From positions 1 to 64,000 of the forward strand of contig JBKEBD010000013.1 of the NCBI GenBank assembly GCA_047972995.1: a stretch of 64,000 bases of DNA. The letters run 5' to 3'. Positions 60,536-64,000 of this stretch are shown here, one piece after another. The first letter of the stretch is position 1, and each line of letters begins with the position of its first letter. The position numbers were made by a program, and so were the translations under genes. Below the pieces are notes generated by a model, which saw only the letters and a list, made by a program, of their open reading frames with translations, was not told the origin of the DNA and searched no databases. This stretch comes from JBKEDC01 sp047972995 (lineage in GTDB: Bacteria; Bacteroidota; Bacteroidia; Bacteroidales; Prolixibacteraceae).

Positions 60536-61906
60536 TTAATTTCTTCGGAAAAGTTTTTTGAAAAACTCATCTACTCGTGAAACAGGCTCAATTTGTATGT
60601 TGAACTTTTTAAAGTTGATGGCTTTGCCATTAGCAGGTACAAATATTTTGCTCATACCAAGCTTTTCAGCTTCGGCTATACGCTGTTCTAATCGATTTAC
60701 CGATCGGATTTCTCCTGAAAGCCCCACTTCGCCGGCAAAGCAAATAGATTTGTCGATTGCTAAATCGAAATTTGAGGAAAGTACAGCACTAATTACCGCT
60801 AGGTCGATGGCGGGATCGTCAATTTTTATACCCCCAGCGATGTTGAGGAATACATCTTTGGTGGCAAGTTTGAATCCTGCACGTTTTTCGAGCACGGCAA
60901 GTAGCATATTCATACGGCGGAGATCGTAGCCCGTGGCAGAACGTTGAGGTGTGCCATAGGCAGCAGTGCTCACGAGCGATTGCACTTCTAGTAAAAGAGG
61001 CCGATTGCCCTCAATAGCGCAACCGATAGCTGTGCCGCTCAAGCCTTCGTCGGTATCATTGATGAGCAATTCCGACGGGTTGCTTACCTCGCGCATACCG
61101 CTGTTGTTCATTTCGAAGATGCCTAGTTCAGAGGTTGAGCCAAAGCGATTTTTAATAGCTCGCATAATACGATACATATATTTATTCTCGCCCTCAAATT
61201 GCAACACCGTATCTACCATGTGTTCTAAAACTTTGGGTCCGGCAAGGCTTCCTTCTTTGGTGATATGTCCGATAAGAATTACCGGAACGCGTCGTTCTTT
61301 GGCGTATTTCAATATGCCATTGGTACATTCTCGAATTTGGCTCACACTACCCGGCGACGACTCAATGTAGCTTGTAGCAATGGTTTGAATTGAATCGATA
61401 ACAAGCACTTGGGGTTCCATATGCTCGCAATGGGTGAGGATATTCTCGAGTGAGGTTTCGCTTAGAAAGTAGCAATTGTCATTTTCGCGTTTCAAACGGT
61501 TGGCGCGAATTTTTATCTGCTGAATACTTTCTTCGCCCGATACGTAGAGCACTTTCTGCTGTATTAAATCGAGTGCCACTTGCAAGACTAAGGTTGATTT
61601 CCCAATGCCAGGTTCTCCGCCCACAAGCACCAACGAGCCGGGCACTAATCCGCCACCTAAAGTTCGATTGAGTTCGGTATTGCAGGTGTCAATACGCAAG
61701 ATGGAATCTTCGGTTACCTCCGATAGCTTCTGAGGCTGAACACCACTACTTAGGCGCGAAGGAAGTACGGTGTTGGGTTTGCTGCTTGTTACTTGTACTT
61801 CCTCAATGAGCGTGTTCCACTCACCACAGCTTGTGCATCGTCCTACCCATTTGGGTGCAGTTACGCCACAACTTTGGCACACATATTGGGTTTTTACTTT
61901 CGCCAT
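60536..61906 (-). CDS. radA: DNA repair protein RadA
   Basis: A 456-residue RecA-like ATPase that promotes branch migration in homologous recombination. The N-terminal zinc finger is CQSCGVTAPKWVGRCTSCGEW (about residues 10-30). Walker A is GGEPGIGKSTL (about 92-102), the RadA-specific KNRFG motif lies at about 252-256, and the Lon-like C-terminal domain (about 325-450) includes FLNIAGGIKIDDPAIDLAV. The frame opens 36 bases upstream (61942), overlapping the DUF4837 gene. The ATG that gives MAKVKTQYVCQSCG is preferred. Confidence 0.95.
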   Translation of the reverse strand: MAKVKTQYVCQSCGVTAPKWVGRCTSCGEWNTLIEEVQVTSSKPNTVLPSRLSSGVQPQKLSEVTEDSILRIDTCNTELNRTLGGGLVPGSLVLVGGEPGIGKSTLVLQVALDLIQQKVLYVSGEESIQQIKIRANRLKRENDNCYFLSETSLENILTHCEHMEPQVLVIDSIQTIATSYIESSPGSVSQIRECTNGILKYAKERRVPVILIGHITKEGSLAGPKVLEHMVDTVLQFEGENKYMYRIMRAIKNRFGSTSELGIFEMNNSGMREVSNPSELLINDTDEGLSGTAIGCAIEGNRPLLLEVQSLVSTAAYGTPQRSATGYDLRRMNMLLAVLEKRAGFKLATKDVFLNIAGGIKIDDPAIDLAVISAVLSSNFDLAIDKSICFAGEVGLSGEIRSVNRLEQRIAEAEKLGMSKIFVPANGKAINFKKFNIQIEPVSRVDEFFKKLFRRN

Positions 61907-61913
61907 GCGGTGT

Positions 61914-62915
61914 TTATTTTTCCTCTTCTTTTGGGAACTCAAGGGAGTAAATCATAGCTTCCAGCTGACGCACATAGTTTCGTTTATCTTTTTTAGGGGC
62001 GTAAACCCAACCGTCAGCCACTACCACGCGTTTATGGTCGGGAGATAATACCGCAATTAGCACATATGGGCCACCCATCCAATCGCCTTCTAGTCGCCAT
62101 AAGCCTCTCACTTCGGCGGCATAATTTCCTTTAAACTTGAAAACCTGAAAGGCTGTTGGTACACGATGTTCCGATACCATGAAACTACTATCGGCAGGAC
62201 CTTCAACGTAGGCTTTGAGCAATGAGTCGCGTTTGTTTACGATGTAGCTGGAAGTGAATGTGCTGTCGGATGTGTAGGGGAATGAATAGACCATGACATT
62301 TTGTGTAATTTCGGGGGTATCATATCTAGCCCAATAGAAATCGGGTTTGTCGCTAGCTTTAATGTATCCCACAGGCAGAATGATTTTCACACCAAACTTT
62401 TCTCTGATGTCAGCCACTACCTCATGTTTTTGATAATTGGCGTAGTTGCCCATCAATCGGTTACGCTCGCCTTGTAGCATGAATGCGGTAATCTTTTCTC
62501 CTTTTTCGTGATAGAGTTGGAGGAAGTCGGCTTTGGTTTTGGCATAGATTTCCACTACCGATTGAGGCTGTGCCCACACATCATACTTATAAACTACACG
62601 AGTAGAATCGACCGAAGGTGAGATATTCACTTGAATGATGCTGCGGTTGGCTTTGAATATATCGGCGAAAGCAGCGGGAGGCACAGGAAGTACATCGAAT
62701 AATGGTTCCGCTTGAGGCAATGATACTTGCTCTTGCGTAAGCTGTGCTCTAATGGCACCACCTACTGTGTCTTTCCAAAGGCTTTCAGGAATGACCACCA
62801 CAAGCTCTCCAATTTTTCCTGACACTTTGCGCTGCATGTTGTGAGTTTTTTCTCCCTTGCAACCAATAGCAGCTATGGCGAGTAATGTCAAAAGTATTTT
62901 GCTAAATGCATTCAT
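61914..62915 (-). CDS. DUF4837 family lipoprotein
   Basis: A 333-residue lipoprotein with signal ending in AIGC (Cys19). Conserved blocks are GKIGELVVVIPESLWKDTVGG (about residues 33-53), then FKANRSIIQVNIS, VVYKYDVWAQPQSVVEIYAK and YNVM-type segments, ending RGLWRLEGDWMGGPYV and VYAPKKDKRNYVRQLEAMIYSLEF. This matches my memory of DUF4837, a Bacteroidota family of unknown function often found near tatA, rseP and radA as here. Confidence 0.85.
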   Translation of the reverse strand: MNAFSKILLTLLAIAAIGCKGEKTHNMQRKVSGKIGELVVVIPESLWKDTVGGAIRAQLTQEQVSLPQAEPLFDVLPVPPAAFADIFKANRSIIQVNISPSVDSTRVVYKYDVWAQPQSVVEIYAKTKADFLQLYHEKGEKITAFMLQGERNRLMGNYANYQKHEVVADIREKFGVKIILPVGYIKASDKPDFYWARYDTPEITQNVMVYSFPYTSDSTFTSSYIVNKRDSLLKAYVEGPADSSFMVSEHRVPTAFQVFKFKGNYAAEVRGLWRLEGDWMGGPYVLIAVLSPDHKRVVVADGWVYAPKKDKRNYVRQLEAMIYSLEFPKEEEK

Positions 62916-62928
62916 GGTATGAGATGTT

Positions 62929-62989
62929 GGATGATAAATTATTAGACTGCTAGATGATGAATTATTAGGCTTTTGGATGATGTATTAGC
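62929..62989. repeat. 23-bp tandem repeat between tatA and the DUF4837 gene
   Basis: Units 62929-62951 and 62952-62974 share T(G/A)GATGAT(A/G)AATTATTAG plus a variable end. A partial third unit starts at 62975. A short GGGAGG/CCTCCC hairpin follows at about 63001-63018. It is in the 123-base gap between the two genes. Confidence 0.7.
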
Positions 62990-63038
62990 TAGGGAAGCAT
63001 CCCTCCCCGAAAGGGAGGAGGGAAGATCCATTGCCTCA

Positions 63039-63194
63039 TTATTTTTCATCATCTTCTTTAGATGCGTCTTTGAATTCTTTCACGCCTTTGCCTAGTCCTT
63101 TCATCAATTCAGGGATTTTTTTTCCTCCAAAAAGAATCAAAACAATAACAACAATGGCGATGAGTTCGGTAGTTCCGATAAATAGTAGTTCCAT
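63039..63194 (-). CDS. tatA: Sec-independent translocase component TatA
   Basis: A 51-residue protein. The N-terminal transmembrane helix (about residues 4-22, FIGTTELIAIVVIVLILFG) has the typical conserved Phe-Gly at its end. An amphipathic helix with GKKIPELMKGLGKGVKEFK (about 23-41) and an acidic tail SKEDDEK follow. This is the standard TatA/TatE architecture. It starts seven bases after the rseP stop codon and is co-transcribed with it. A candidate Tat substrate with a RRSFLR signal is encoded at 16063-16794. Confidence 0.92.
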   Translation of the reverse strand: MELLFIGTTELIAIVVIVLILFGGKKIPELMKGLGKGVKEFKDASKEDDEK

Positions 63195-63201
63195 AGCCTT
63201 A

Positions 63202-64000
63202 TTATTTAAATAGTCTAAGAATGTCGTTTCCGTTGGCGTAAACCACCAAGATAAGTAAAAGAATCATGCCCACAGTTTGAGCATATTCTAAGAACTTATC
63301 GCTAGGTTTTCTGCCTGTAATAATTTCCCAAAGCAAGAACATAACGTGACCGCCATCGAGTGCAGGAATGGGAAGTAGGTTCATTACTCCCAAAATGATA
63401 GAGAGGAATGCTGTCATGTTCCAGAATTTGTACCAATCCCAAGAAGAGGGGAAAATGTTGCCAATGGCGATGAACCCACCCAATGATTCATAGGCTTTGG
63501 TTTCGGGTTTGAAGAACAGTTTTAGTTGGTTCAAATAGCTTTTAATCGTAGTGAAACCAAGTTTAAAACCGGCTGGAATAGCTTCGAAGAAACCATAGTC
63601 GATAGTTTTATATTCAAGATAGTTGTAGGCTTCGGCAGCAAACTGCGGTTGAAATCCAACTGTGCCCGATTCGCTTACTGTTACAGGAATGTTTAAGGTG
63701 TTTTCTCCACGGATAATTTGGAAAGTTACGCTGCGATTGGCGTGGCTTCTGATGTAGCTTGTCATTTGGTCGTAGAACTGGAAGCTATGGCTGTCGATGC
63801 TAGCTACTTTGTCGCCTGCTTGCAAACCGGCTTGTTGCGCAGGACCATCTTCGGAAAGAACCGCGATGTTGAATTTGCTGAACAAACGAGGTTCGAAGCT
63901 CATTTCTCCTTTAAGAAGGCTAGGTAGGAATTCGGTGGTAATAGGCACTTCCACCATGCTGCCATTTCGTTGCACTTCTACTTGTTTTGCGCCATCAATA
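63202..64000 (-). CDS. rseP: RIP metalloprotease RseP, C-terminal part
   Basis: The frame is open through the window edge, so only about the last 265 residues of a site-2 protease of about 440-450 residues are seen. A PDZ domain is visible (LSEDGPAQQAGLQAGDKVASID). The second M50 motif is LLPIPALDGGHV, followed by two C-terminal transmembrane segments. The catalytic HExxH lies outside the window. RseP cleaves membrane-bound anti-sigma factors and remnant signal peptides. Order on this strand is rseP, tatA, DUF4837, radA. Confidence 0.93.
   Translation of the reverse strand, partial: IDGAKQVEVQRNGSMVEVPITTEFLPSLLKGEMSFEPRLFSKFNIAVLSEDGPAQQAGLQAGDKVASIDSHSFQFYDQMTSYIRSHANRSVTFQIIRGENTLNIPVTVSESGTVGFQPQFAAEAYNYLEYKTIDYGFFEAIPAGFKLGFTTIKSYLNQLKLFFKPETKAYESLGGFIAIGNIFPSSWDWYKFWNMTAFLSIILGVMNLLPIPALDGGHVMFLLWEIITGRKPSDKFLEYAQTVGMILLLILVVYANGNDILRLFK

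Overview
The window is a chromosomal segment from a member of the Bacteroidota, most likely Bacteroidales or a close relative. The evidence is type IX secretion proteins (PorP/SprF and a gliding-motility C-terminal domain), TonB-dependent receptors with CarboxypepD_reg-like N-termini, the b558-type sdhCAB operon, families largely restricted to this phylum (DUF4837, DUF4857, DUF4876-like, DUF6850-like), promoters of the TTG-N20-TAnnTTTG type, and almost no Shine-Dalgarno sequences. Most of it is core genome. No tRNA, rRNA, CRISPR array, transposase or phage module was recognised.

Layout. 1-8 kb: tail of an Rpn-type nuclease/transposase-like protein, rdgB, recO, two small membrane proteins (GYF_2+CD225 and DUF2752), a PASTA protein, an rluD-like pseudouridine synthase, ddl and dnaB, followed by a 42-bp tandem repeat and a terminator. 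8-12.5 kb: purE (minus strand) and sdhCAB. 12.5-26.5 kb: the main accessory region, with two convergent operons. The plus-strand operon encodes a TonB-dependent receptor, a three-gene AT-rich cassette (Tat-signal protein, 2x[4Fe-4S] ferredoxin, second outer-membrane receptor), a DUF4876-like lipoprotein and a DUF6850-like barrel. The minus-strand operon encodes an ABC ATPase, a permease, DUF4857, an OB-fold-like lipoprotein and a PepSY-type membrane protein. Both promoters carry the same 17-bp GGGAT/ATCCC-type palindrome at the same distance from the -7 box, so they are probably co-regulated. I infer an iron, heme or other metal uptake system.

26.8-36.4 kb: a P-type Ca2+ ATPase with extra membrane segments, arginine deiminase, a SpoU methyltransferase, a patatin, a secreted unknown, an acyltransferase and metK. 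36.5-40.1 kb: a PorP / gliding-motility-CTD / secreted-protein trio. 40.6-51.1 kb: ilvE, DUF2797, a HAD phosphatase, a Bcr/CflA efflux pump, queG-DUF59-sufE, adeC, an (AC)17 tract and recQ. 51.3-58.2 kb: a znuABC-type metal ABC importer with a candidate Zur-like operator, yidD, an LD-carboxypeptidase and a giant protein with three GH43 propellers. 58.4-64 kb: asd, a frameshifted lamin-tail-domain protein, radA, DUF4837, tatA (51 aa) and the C-terminal part of rseP, cut by the window edge.

Non-coding signals worth attention are a 239-bp element with 24-bp terminal inverted repeats upstream of the first receptor, two families of dispersed intergenic repeats each present twice, a 47-nt hairpin between the convergent operons, and several strong terminators.
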